Origin: Chitinophagaceae bacterium
GTDB lineage: Bacteria > Bacteroidota > Bacteroidia > Chitinophagales > Chitinophagaceae
Direction of reading: 5' to 3'
Assembly (NCBI GenBank): GCA_022843585.1
Contig: JALHNJ010000001.1
Coordinates: 1 to 64,000 of the forward strand
Length of the DNA stretch: 64,000 bases
Each line of letters starts with the position of its first letter. The first letter of the stretch is position 1. A program made the position numbers and the translations under genes. Below are positions 1 to 9,257 of this stretch, one piece after another. The notes below the pieces were generated by a model, which was given only the letters and a program-made list of their open reading frames with translations, was not told where the DNA came from and ran no database searches.

Positions 1-360
1 TATCATGTTAGAAAGGCTCTAAGGCCTATGGGGTTTTACGGTCTTATTCCACCTCTTGTTCTTTCTATATCTGTTCTTTTACTGTTACTAAATTTATTGA
101 TTTGTAAACATAGGATGGGGGTTTGCTGCTATGCTGGCAGACGAATAAATCCTCATCTTATTGTTCGCTATCAGCTGCAGTTCGGTCTCACCGAATTCTA
201 TTGAGCTTTTGTTATTATCTTCATCATCAGTAATTCTATTGGGCTTCAGTACCGGGCTGGACGAACATAAATTCCAGCACATCAGCAAGCCCTGAACGTT
301 ATCTCCTAATCTTCGCCAACAGCTTTGTCTTACATTTTAAAAAAGGCACACCGACTATTA

Positions 361-1593
361 TTACTTCGCCACAAGAGTAGTTGAAAAAGTAGTTACACCC
401 TTTGTTAGCTTCAGCAGGTACATACCTTTTGTAAGATGTTTATCTAATTCTACCACTACTAAATTTCCATTAAGCTCTTTACTAAAAGAAGTAACAAGTT
501 TTCCTTCCATTCCATATAATTGTATAGTGTACGAACCGGCAGGAAGAGAAATAGCATTAATAGTAAAGCGATTTTCGGTAACTGGATTTGGATAAACCAG
601 TAATTGTAATTTATTATCCATTACGATAGACCGGGTAACAGAATAACGAACAACTCCATTCTTATCGGTTTGTTTGATACGATAAAAGTTTCTCCCTTGT
701 ATTGGCCATGCATCTGTATGTACATAAACATGGGGACCGCTTCCCCCCGTCGCTGCGGTGATGCCAATAGAAAAAAAGTTGTTGCCATTCACACTTCTTT
801 GTACTTCATAATTTTGTACGTCCGCTTCGTCGGCGGTCTTCCATTGTAACCTAACGTTGTTTTCCTGCCGCTCTGCCATGAACGAGATAAAACGAACAGG
901 CAACGCAACGCTTTCTCCCATTAATGACCACCATTTATAAAGATCAGTATCGGCGATGCTTGCAACAGTTACGGTGTTACTGTTTATGTCGGCCACACCT
1001 GTTGGAGCAAAATCATCCCAGGTGTTGGTATCATCATTCCACCTCAAAGCATCAACAGTTGGTTCTGCAATGGTATTAGGCGCAGCATGTTCTGCATCTA
1101 TATAGCCAAATTGCACATTGCTGAACGAAGGTTTTACAGTATAGCCTTGTGCATTCAGTTGCCAAAACCGGTCAATAAAATAAAGTGAGTGATCGGTACC
1201 ACTTCGGTTAAGATTAGTAACACCGGTGGGAAGAGTTAAACTGTTTTGTGGGGCCGTTGAAAAAGTTGAAAAGAGAAAATTGCCTGCGCCAGTGCCAGCA
1301 TTTTTGGTAAACGTCAATGGCATATAAGTAGTGCCATCGCTCCAGGGAATGGTATAGGTTCCGATGGTTTGTCCAATCATCCACTGTACTTTATTATTTT
1401 CTCCTTCACTGATGATGCTACCGTCGAATCTTGTTATAGCATTAGCATCATCATTTGCAATAACAAGGGTGGCGTTATTTGCAATGACCATTTGTGCACC
1501 ATTTACTACAAGCCTTGCCTGGCCCGAAGCGGTGAATGCTATCATTACCATAACAGGTAATAACAGGTGTTTTATTACGGCAATATTTTTCAT
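361..1593 (-). CDS. Secreted protein with C-terminal type IX secretion (Por) sorting domain
   Basis: ORF 410 aa; N-terminal signal peptide; C-terminus 'LLVYPNPVTENRFTI...GMYLLKLTKG...' is typical of T9SS type A sorting domains. Confidence 0.85.
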   Translation of the reverse strand: MKNIAVIKHLLLPVMVMIAFTASGQARLVVNGAQMVIANNATLVIANDDANAITRFDGSIISEGENNKVQWMIGQTIGTYTIPWSDGTTYMPLTFTKNAGTGAGNFLFSTFSTAPQNSLTLPTGVTNLNRSGTDHSLYFIDRFWQLNAQGYTVKPSFSNVQFGYIDAEHAAPNTIAEPTVDALRWNDDTNTWDDFAPTGVADINSNTVTVASIADTDLYKWWSLMGESVALPVRFISFMAERQENNVRLQWKTADEADVQNYEVQRSVNGNNFFSIGITAATGGSGPHVYVHTDAWPIQGRNFYRIKQTDKNGVVRYSVTRSIVMDNKLQLLVYPNPVTENRFTINAISLPAGSYTIQLYGMEGKLVTSFSKELNGNLVVVELDKHLTKGMYLLKLTKGVTTFSTTLVAK

Positions 1594-1613
1594 AAGGTTG
1601 AATTCAAATGATG

Positions 1614-3032
1614 TTAGTCGGTTATTCTAAATTGTAATTCCTCAACTATAATATTTGTAGTGCCATTATTATTCCGGATAAAAACTTCCAGATAATCACC
1701 GGTGATAAGTCCCAATTCAGTGATTAAAGTAATTTGAAAACTTTGGTTATTGGTAGCAGTAGCCATGGACCCATTAGGCGTGGGAATGATCGTCCCGTTT
1801 TTGGCAATAGCGATGGTAAAGTCGCTGCCATTGCTGGGAGCTTTGGCACCCATAACCACAGTTACTTCAACAGTAATTGGATCTTTTCCCGTATACGTTA
1901 ATCTGTTAGTTGCAGCCGTAAACCGTTTGGTATTGATAGAACTAGTTGTTCCCGCAATTTTATAAAAAATATCCTCCGCTGATATGGTGGTTGACGAGGT
2001 GTTACCGCTCATAAAAATAAAGCCAAATGCCCTCGAGTTGGGGATACCGGTATTTTGACGCATTTCCCATTCCGGTGTATAGGAGTCAAAGCCATTGGTA
2101 TAAGTACCCACACCACGAAACATATTGGTGGTCATTCTACCTCTGTCAATAGTAGCACCGGCATTTACTTTTACTCCTGTGTTCCCGGGATAAATAAAAT
2201 AATTGTTGGAAAGATCAATATCGTTGATGGTGAGTCCAGAAAGAAATTCAATGCCAGCACCGCCATTAATACCTATTATAAAATTATAAGCGGAAGCAAA
2301 TTTACCTACGTTGCCAGTAACCTTCATACCATCGCTGCAGTTCCAATAATTTTTCACCGTAGTTATAGCCTGAAAGCCGCTTATTTGACCAACCCCCAAA
2401 GAAGGAATACCGATTTCCACTACAGAGGAGCCGGAAAAAATATTGCAATATTTTGTTCCCGTAGCGTCTGCAAAATCATATGCTTTTGTGGAGCCGCTGG
2501 CTGGAATTACTGCCAGATTCTCTATAAATACAGAAACGCCGGTGCTACGTAGCACACCACCACTTACAGTTGACATCACTCCATCTTTACCGGGATCAAC
2601 ACCTCTTAGGCCGGCACCGTTCAAGTTGAGATAGTTCGGAGAGATATTTATAATTCCTGAAAAGACATACATCTTGGAGGCATCTAATGTAATAGCATTA
2701 CCAACAGGCGTGGGCAGATCTGCCAATGAATAAACATTTATAAGGTTGGAAGAAGTTGGAGAATAAGCCAAAGCTTGCCACGCAACACCTTTATATATTT
2801 CCAGTGTATTGGTTGTGGTATTATATATCTGTAAACCATTCGGCGGCGTTGTTATTGCATCTCGTTGGGTTGTCGTCATTCGTGGAATAAGCAGTCCGGT
2901 AGTTGTAGAGGCAATGTCGAGCATGGCTTTTGCATCAGGCAAAGCTCCGGTGGCGTTGATGCCGATATTTTGCGACGACCCGTTTATAAATAGAACGGTC
3001 ATTGCAACAAACAGCAGTGTTAGTTTTTTCAT
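1614..3032 (-). CDS. Secreted surface/adhesin-like hypothetical protein
   Basis: 472 aa, signal peptide, 'AMLDIASTTTGLLIPRMTTTQRDAI...NGLQIYNTTTNTLEIYKGVAW' motif common at the N-terminus of Bacteroidetes surface proteins. Confidence 0.6.
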   Translation of the reverse strand: MKKLTLLFVAMTVLFINGSSQNIGINATGALPDAKAMLDIASTTTGLLIPRMTTTQRDAITTPPNGLQIYNTTTNTLEIYKGVAWQALAYSPTSSNLINVYSLADLPTPVGNAITLDASKMYVFSGIINISPNYLNLNGAGLRGVDPGKDGVMSTVSGGVLRSTGVSVFIENLAVIPASGSTKAYDFADATGTKYCNIFSGSSVVEIGIPSLGVGQISGFQAITTVKNYWNCSDGMKVTGNVGKFASAYNFIIGINGGAGIEFLSGLTINDIDLSNNYFIYPGNTGVKVNAGATIDRGRMTTNMFRGVGTYTNGFDSYTPEWEMRQNTGIPNSRAFGFIFMSGNTSSTTISAEDIFYKIAGTTSSINTKRFTAATNRLTYTGKDPITVEVTVVMGAKAPSNGSDFTIAIAKNGTIIPTPNGSMATATNNQSFQITLITELGLITGDYLEVFIRNNNGTTNIIVEELQFRITD

Positions 3033-3277
3033 AGTGTTATTTTGGATTTTAGGATTTCAGCGCAAACTTAGTCTGCCCATAACGGAATTAATTTTTATTA
3101 TGGAGAACTAAGGGAAACCGCTTATGCTTTAGGTATGTTAAACCCTATTAGAATTGTAGCGCAGACCATAAAGCTATTCTGCACTTTTTCAACAAAGAAA
3201 AGAATAGTGTTATATGAATGAAGAGATAAATAATTAATTTAATGAAGTGTTTTGATAGCATCGGCCCGTATTAATCG

Positions 3278-4927
3278 TTACTTAATGATCTCTGCCAACA
3301 CCATCGTCTTACACTCTTTCTCTCTCTTCGCCGGGTTCATAAACTTCAGATCAAGTTTTGTTATTTCATAATCAGGAGTAGAAAATTGTTTGTCGAGCTT
3401 GTACCCTGCATCCAGTAATTCTTTTTCATCCCGGGTATCATAAATGATCCAGGTGGTTTGTCCGGGTTGCAACACAGAATCTGCAAAATTTTTATGGAGT
3501 GTGGCGGTGTAAAATGCAAATGACGAGCTATAATCTTCCTGCCAGTAATACACTTTGGCCGGATCTATTTTTCCCTTAGAAGCAAAAGCCAGTTCGTTGC
3601 CTCCCTGGTAGGTAAGCAGCTGCGGGTAGAAATTGCTGTTCAATAAAAAGAAGCTAAAAGACATAGCCGCTACCGGAACGATTATATTTTTTTGTGCAGT
3701 ACTGTACGATTTGCTTTTTACAAAATGGAAGACAATAGCTAATAAAAGAATAGTACCAATAATTACAGCAACAGACCGCACCGGGAAGGCCCAGCCATTA
3801 ATAAAGGCAGATAAGAGCAGCAAGAAGAAAACCAAAATGCTTTGAATGATGAGTATTGTTCTTATCCATTTTTCATTATGCCGGTGCTTCAATATAAATG
3901 TTGCCGCCGCCACCGCCGCAGTTGGAAAAACGATATTGATATAATGGGGCAACTTAAACCCCGCAAAGGCCACCACTAAGAACATAGTAATAAAAACACC
4001 CGTTGTCAGCCACTCATCTGTGCGCTGTAATAAATTTTTAATTCTTTCTATAAATGCAATTACGGTAATAATGCCCCAGGGAGCAAAGGCCCATAAAAAT
4101 GAATGCAAAAAGAACAGGTAATCTTTTTTACCGGTAGTGCCCATGCCGCCACCAAATCGTTCAATACTTTGGTTCAATAAAATAAAAGCAACGCCGTCGA
4201 TATTATTTTTTCCCCGCACTACTTTTTCAGGATGCAGGTTGTATTGCAGGTAATAACAATACACTACCGGGGAAATAAACAAAGCAAAAAGTAAAAGCAG
4301 TATTAACCATTTCCAGTCATAGAGCAATTTCCAATCTTTGCGATACAGTATATAGAAGAGAGCTGCAATGGCCGGAACAAATACAGCAATATGTCCCTTT
4401 GTGCAAAACCCAATTGCTAATCCGAGTGCAGCAGCAGCTACGTTTAATAGTTTTTTAGCTTGTATAAATATCACCAACTGCCAGGTAGCAAAAGCAATAC
4501 AGGCGGTAAGTATTGCATCCATCCGCACATCATTGTTGGCTAATATAAATGCAAAGGCAGAAGCTGCTATTAGTGCGGCCAGCTTTCCGGTTTCCGCATC
4601 ATATAATGCTTTGCCTAAACGGTAAACGGAATAGATACCACCGATAGTAAATAAGAAAGAAGGAAGTTTATAAGCGAAGGTTGTTACACCAAACATTTCA
4701 TAGCTCAATGCGCATAACCAAAAGTGTAAATGGGGTTTATCTAAATAGTCTTTTCCAAAGTCAATAATATTTACGTAATCGCCTGTGAGATACATTCGCA
4801 ATGCAATATTGCCATGGTGTGCTGAGTCATTATCCATCAACGGGACAAACAGGCCGATGCTATACACTAATCCCAACAGGGAAAACAAGAAAAAATAAGT
4901 GTTACGGGAAAGAAAGGGAGTATTCAA
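3278..4927 (-). CDS. GT39/ArnT-like membrane glycosyltransferase
   Basis: 549 aa polytopic protein; 'DNDSAHHGNIALRMYLTGDYV...DYLDKPHLHFWL' N-terminal motif of the PMT/ArnT superfamily. Confidence 0.8.
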   Translation of the reverse strand: MNTPFLSRNTYFFLFSLLGLVYSIGLFVPLMDNDSAHHGNIALRMYLTGDYVNIIDFGKDYLDKPHLHFWLCALSYEMFGVTTFAYKLPSFLFTIGGIYSVYRLGKALYDAETGKLAALIAASAFAFILANNDVRMDAILTACIAFATWQLVIFIQAKKLLNVAAAALGLAIGFCTKGHIAVFVPAIAALFYILYRKDWKLLYDWKWLILLLLFALFISPVVYCYYLQYNLHPEKVVRGKNNIDGVAFILLNQSIERFGGGMGTTGKKDYLFFLHSFLWAFAPWGIITVIAFIERIKNLLQRTDEWLTTGVFITMFLVVAFAGFKLPHYINIVFPTAAVAAATFILKHRHNEKWIRTILIIQSILVFFLLLLSAFINGWAFPVRSVAVIIGTILLLAIVFHFVKSKSYSTAQKNIIVPVAAMSFSFFLLNSNFYPQLLTYQGGNELAFASKGKIDPAKVYYWQEDYSSSFAFYTATLHKNFADSVLQPGQTTWIIYDTRDEKELLDAGYKLDKQFSTPDYEITKLDLKFMNPAKREKECKTMVLAEIIK

Positions 4928-5032
4928 ACGTATGCTTTTGGCAAAGTACGTAAAGAATGAGCAGTTTTTAAATATCGTCGGGTCTCTGATAGGGAACCCA
5001 ACTATTAATTCCTAAAGAAATGGCTGGCGATT

Positions 5033-5428
5033 TTATTTTAGCGATGCCAATAAATCAGACACCAGCCCTTTTATATAATCTCTTACTTTATTAAACTCTG
5101 CTGGTTCCATGTGTTTAGGATCAGGTATTTGCCAGTCAATAAATTGTTTGGCTGGCATCCACGGACAAGCATCGCCGCAACCCATCGTTACCACTGCATC
5201 AAAAGGAGCATATTGTTTTACTTCTTCTAAGGATTTTGAATCATGCAGACTCAGATCATAGCCCAGTTCTTTCATTGCAGCAATTGCTTTAGGATTTACG
5301 ATGCCTGATGGTTTTGAACCGGCACTGTAGGCTTCTACACTTTCGCCCCCCAACATTTTTGCAAAAGCCTGGCTCATTTGCGAACGGTTCGAATTTTCTA
5401 CACAAACAAAAAGTAATTTCTTTTTCAT
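5033..5428 (-). CDS. arsC: Arsenate reductase, LMW-phosphatase type
   Basis: 131 aa; 'LFVCVENSNRSQMSQAFAKML' P-loop, 'VVTMGCGDACPWMPAKQFIDWQIPDP'. Confidence 0.9.
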   Translation of the reverse strand: MKKKLLFVCVENSNRSQMSQAFAKMLGGESVEAYSAGSKPSGIVNPKAIAAMKELGYDLSLHDSKSLEEVKQYAPFDAVVTMGCGDACPWMPAKQFIDWQIPDPKHMEPAEFNKVRDYIKGLVSDLLASLK

Positions 5429-5446
5429 TCTTATAAATTTTAAAAG

Positions 5447-5470
5447 AGGAGAGGCGATTAAGCCTCTCCT
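5447..5470 (-). terminator. Intercistronic hairpin (terminator/attenuator-like) between the Cys-rich peptide gene and arsC
   Basis: Perfect 9-bp inverted repeat AGGAGAGGC-GATTAA-GCCTCTCCT; followed on the minus strand by CTTTTAAAATTT (weak T tract). Confidence 0.55.
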
Positions 5471-5476
5471 GAATTG

Positions 5477-5572
5477 TTAGCAGCAACCAATATCACCGCC
5501 ATCGTTTCCACAGCAAATACTGCCGGGTTCACAACAGGTTGGGTCTTTCTGCATTTGATTGTTTGTTTTCAT
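5477..5572 (-). CDS. 31-aa cysteine-rich peptide in ars operon (not in ORF track)
   Basis: ATG...TAA on minus strand: MKTNNQMQKDPTCCEPGSICCGNDGGDIGCC; 6 Cys in three CC pairs; in-operon position; the sequence before its ATG resembles that before arsM (TAAAGCCATG). Confidence 0.65.
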   Translation of the reverse strand: MKTNNQMQKDPTCCEPGSICCGNDGGDIGCC

Positions 5573-5607
5573 GGCTTTACTTTTTATAATGAAACAATAA
5601 GAGACGA

Positions 5608-6465
5608 TTAACAGCAACCGCTTCCTGGCTCACAACAATTTCTATCATCCTTAGCCGGCTTTTCTGCATAAACTGTAATGCTGGTGATTTTTGTATTGCC
5701 TTTTTTGTAAGCCGCTATTTCTTCCGCACTTAAATAATCGGCTAGTATAGAATCAGGGATTACAATTGCTTTATCTTTTTGCAATACGATGTTTTTGAAA
5801 CCGGCTTCTTCAATTATACCGAGGTATTCTTTTTTTTGAATAGCACCCGATACACATCCGGCATATAATTCGGCCACTTCTTTCCATTTCGCAGGAAGCT
5901 CACCTTCCAATACGATGTCAGAGATGGAAAAATGACCGCCGGGTTTTAAAACCCGGTACACTTCGCTAAATACTTTGTGTTTATTAGGAACAAGGTTCAG
6001 CACACAATTACTTACGATCACATCGGCTTTGTTAGCCGTCACCGGCATGTCTTCAATATCTCCTTGTCTGAACTCAACATTATTGAACCCCAATTTTTCT
6101 GCATTATCTCTTGCACGGGCAATCATGGCATCGGTAAAATCAATACCGATTATTTTTCCTTTTTCGCCGGCTAGTTTACGAGCAACAAAGGCATCGTTAC
6201 CAGCTCCGCTGCCAAGATCAATTACTGTATCGCCGTCTTTAATTTTTGCAAACTCAGTTGGCAAGCCGCAGCCTAATCCGAGGTCGGCATCAGGATTATA
6301 GCCGTCGAGTTTGGTATAATCATCGGCCATTATATTATATACCCCATCGCCACAGCAGGCAGATGTTGCACCGCAGCAAGAAGCTGCATTGGTGTCTTTC
6401 GACTGGTTTGCGATTTCGCTGTATTTTTCTTTTACCAGCTGTTTAAGTCGAGAATCGTTATTCAT
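5608..6465 (-). CDS. arsM: Arsenite S-adenosylmethionine methyltransferase
   Basis: 285 aa; 'GCGLPTEFAKIKDGDTVIDLGSGAGNDAFVA' SAM motif; conserved Cys motifs; Cys-rich C-terminus CCEPGSGCC. Confidence 0.93.
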   Translation of the reverse strand: MNNDSRLKQLVKEKYSEIANQSKDTNAASCCGATSACCGDGVYNIMADDYTKLDGYNPDADLGLGCGLPTEFAKIKDGDTVIDLGSGAGNDAFVARKLAGEKGKIIGIDFTDAMIARARDNAEKLGFNNVEFRQGDIEDMPVTANKADVIVSNCVLNLVPNKHKVFSEVYRVLKPGGHFSISDIVLEGELPAKWKEVAELYAGCVSGAIQKKEYLGIIEEAGFKNIVLQKDKAIVIPDSILADYLSAEEIAAYKKGNTKITSITVYAEKPAKDDRNCCEPGSGCC

Positions 6466-6490
6466 GGCTTTATTTTTTAGTAATTAATTA

Positions 6491-6826
6491 TCAGCAACAA
6501 GCTTTTTCGTTTTTTAATTTCAGGTTGGCGAAGAGAAAGCTAAACTCGCTATTGAATTTTTCAAAGGCTTTCCAGTTAATGCAATAGCAGCTGCGGGGAC
6601 CATCAATGGTTCCGGTAATAAGTCCGGCGTTCTTTAATTCTTTTAAATGTTGAGAAACGGTGCTTTGTGCCAATGGCAACAGGTCAACTATTTCACCACA
6701 AATACAAGCATTACGCTGTGCCAGCACTTTTAGAATTGCAATGCGGGCAGGATGTGCCATTGCCTTGGCAAAATTGGCCAGATCTTGTTCTTTCTGAGTA
6801 AATTCTTCTTTCTTGTGAATCGCCAT
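6491..6826 (-). CDS. arsR: ArsR/SmtB-family transcriptional regulator
   Basis: 111 aa winged helix; '[31 protein letters not shown]'. Confidence 0.9.
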   Translation of the reverse strand: MAIHKKEEFTQKEQDLANFAKAMAHPARIAILKVLAQRNACICGEIVDLLPLAQSTVSQHLKELKNAGLITGTIDGPRSCYCINWKAFEKFNSEFSFLFANLKLKNEKACC

Positions 6827-6838
6827 TTTATAATCTTA

Positions 6839-6856
6839 TATCGCAAATATACGATA
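6839..6856 (-). promoter_or_regulatory. Putative ArsR operator flanking a Bacteroidetes -7 element
   Basis: TATCG-CAAATATA-CGATA: 5-bp dyad arms; the 8-bp spacer read on the minus strand is TATATTTG, matching TAnnTTTG. Confidence 0.6.
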
Positions 6857-6966
6857 AGACTATCCAGACAACCAAATTTTTTGAATATTATTTTTAGAGG
6901 ATGCTTTTACATTAACAGATACATTAACAGAAGTTGTTGGATATGCTTACATGAAATAGAATATGC

Positions 6967-8316
6967 TTATTGACCAATTGCGGGCCTTGTCCGGGGAATA
7001 AGATGAATTTGTTTTTGCCTTCCATTTATATAGCGAAAGCCCCTTTCGTCGAAATATCCGTCTTCTTCCAGCATTATGCGAATGCTCTTTTTCCATTCAG
7101 GAACATTAGTTGCCGCATTCAGCTCTATGGAATACACCGTTTTTTCGTATAACGGATAATCTCCCGATCCCGGAACCTTACCCTGGTTATCCCACATGCC
7201 AATAGTTGGTCCGGCAGCATGACCATGATAGCCCAATGGGTGTGTGTAGATGGTTGCCTGAATATTTTCCGCTTTTGATTGGGCTAATGCATCGGCTAAT
7301 ATTTGATTGCCTGTTTTTCCTTTTTTATACTGCCCCGTTAATATATCCTGCACCCGGCTGGCTGCGGCAAAAGCTTTTTCCAGATGTTCCGGCAATTTTA
7401 TTTCACCGGGTAATAATATATAAGCATGTTGCTGGCAATCTGTATTGAGACGTAAATAGGTAATACCAATATCAACATGCAATAAATCACCGGGTCTTAT
7501 CACATCATCGTTTGGCCGGTTAGAAAAGCTGCGGAGGTGTTCAAAGTTTGTACTATCACTTCGTTGTGCTGCTACCGATGGGTGAAACCAGGTATCCAAA
7601 CCAAGGTCTTTTATTTTTTTACGAAACCACCATACCACATCATCTGTTGTAGTAATACCCGGGATGATAACTTTTTCCGAAAAACCCTCTTCAATTATTG
7701 CATGAGTTATCGATACTAATTGAGGATACAATTGCATTTCTCTTTCTGTTCTTGTCTCGAGCCAGCGAACCGCCAGTTTTTCTGCCGAAACAACTTTTTG
7801 TTGAAAAGCAGCCGGTAATTTTTTCATCAGTTCGGTATAAGAAGTGTGATCAAGTCCATTAGCATGACCAAAGTTTTCTGAAATATTGATACCGATCTGT
7901 TTAGGATTTCTAGTTGTAATTACGTTGACCAACGCATCCCATTGATCAGGAAAACGTTTCATATCCCAGCTTGCTTTTATGTTTTCACCTACATTGTAGC
8001 GGGCAATGGCCAACTTTTCAAACTGATCATTTTGTTCATTGCGGTAAAACACCAGCATGGTAGTTCGCCGGGCCGACATCCAGGTTGCAGGAAGCATTGT
8101 TTTCAATACCGGGTCTTCATTGTATTCTTCACTGATCAGCACCCAAAGATCTATTCCCGTTTCTTTCATCAGGGAAGGAAGTAAATTATCCAACCTTTCA
8201 GCAAGCACTTCATCAATTACTTTGGCTTGTTCACGGGGAGAAAGAATTTGCTGCGCATCTGCTTTTACTACTAATAGCAAAAAGGAAATAAAGAAGAGTA
8301 GCCGGTAAAACATCAT
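6967..8316 (-). CDS. M24 family metallopeptidase (Xaa-Pro aminopeptidase-like), exported
   Basis: 'LLHVDIGITYLRLNTDCQQHAYIL', 'YTHPLGYHGHAAGPTIG', 'YSIELNAATNV'; start likely at internal Met (MMFYRLLFF signal peptide). Confidence 0.8.
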   Translation of the reverse strand: MMFYRLLFFISFLLLVVKADAQQILSPREQAKVIDEVLAERLDNLLPSLMKETGIDLWVLISEEYNEDPVLKTMLPATWMSARRTTMLVFYRNEQNDQFEKLAIARYNVGENIKASWDMKRFPDQWDALVNVITTRNPKQIGINISENFGHANGLDHTSYTELMKKLPAAFQQKVVSAEKLAVRWLETRTEREMQLYPQLVSITHAIIEEGFSEKVIIPGITTTDDVVWWFRKKIKDLGLDTWFHPSVAAQRSDSTNFEHLRSFSNRPNDDVIRPGDLLHVDIGITYLRLNTDCQQHAYILLPGEIKLPEHLEKAFAAASRVQDILTGQYKKGKTGNQILADALAQSKAENIQATIYTHPLGYHGHAAGPTIGMWDNQGKVPGSGDYPLYEKTVYSIELNAATNVPEWKKSIRIMLEEDGYFDERGFRYINGRQKQIHLIPRTRPAIGQ

Positions 8317-8357
8317 AAACGGTTTGTTTACCGAATGTAAAAAACATGTTGCAGAAA

Positions 8358-9257
8358 TCAACTTTTTGTCTTGCTTTTGAACACCGAAATAATTACCCCG
8401 CTAAGAATTATACAAAGAATACCTGCAGAAGACATCAGGTCCGGAAAAGCATCGCCCAATGCCATTCCAATAAAAACAGAGAAAATGATATTGGCGTAAC
8501 CAATCGACGAAACAACACCTGCTTTATCTGCACCATACGCTTTGGTAACAAAGTATTGTCCAAATAAAGCAGCCAGGCCGAGCCACAACACATAAAACCA
8601 TTCAATACCGGATGGCCATTTCCATTGTATAAAGAATACATCGTCGGGAGTAATATTAAAAATATAACCAATAAACATTAAGATGGTTGGTACTAACACT
8701 CCGGTGCCGATAAAAGCCAACACAATTATTCTTGAATCATAATAACCGGCCAGCCTGTTTACAGTTATGTAGGCTAAGGCAGAAGTAATACCGGATAACA
8801 ACCCTGCCATATGATAATACCACGGAAAGTGCATGGCGGGTTTATAGATCAGCAACATTCCGGCAAAGCCGAGCAGCACAGCCAGTAAAACTATTCTGCC
8901 ATGATACTCCCGGAATAATAAAAATGAAAACACCGCAATGAATAATGCAGAAGTGAGATTATACGTCATGGCAGTGCCCAGCGGCAGATGAAGTATACAA
9001 TACAATAAGGTGTACAATGCAGTGGTGCCCATCATCCCCCGAAAGATCAGCAAACGAAACTTTCCGCCTTTGTTCTCTGGCGGTTTTGCAAGAAAGCCGG
9101 CAATTAAAACAAGCAACCCAACGGCGTTTCTCCAGAATACTAATTGGCCTGCACCAAAACTTCCTTTTAATAATTTAGCGGCTCCTCCCATTAATGAAAA
9201 GCCAAGTGCTGCTAACAGCATGTATAAAATTCCTTTGTATCGGGAGTCGATAGCCAT
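8358..9257 (-). CDS. EamA/DMT family transporter
   Basis: 299 aa, 10 TM-like, two EamA-type repeats. Confidence 0.85.
   Translation of the reverse strand: MAIDSRYKGILYMLLAALGFSLMGGAAKLLKGSFGAGQLVFWRNAVGLLVLIAGFLAKPPENKGGKFRLLIFRGMMGTTALYTLLYCILHLPLGTAMTYNLTSALFIAVFSFLLFREYHGRIVLLAVLLGFAGMLLIYKPAMHFPWYYHMAGLLSGITSALAYITVNRLAGYYDSRIIVLAFIGTGVLVPTILMFIGYIFNITPDDVFFIQWKWPSGIEWFYVLWLGLAALFGQYFVTKAYGADKAGVVSSIGYANIIFSVFIGMALGDAFPDLMSSAGILCIILSGVIISVFKSKTKS

Noticed and set aside
94-288. Minus-strand 64-aa ORF at the left edge
   Set aside because: No family, no signal, no operon context; the window edge prevents judging it
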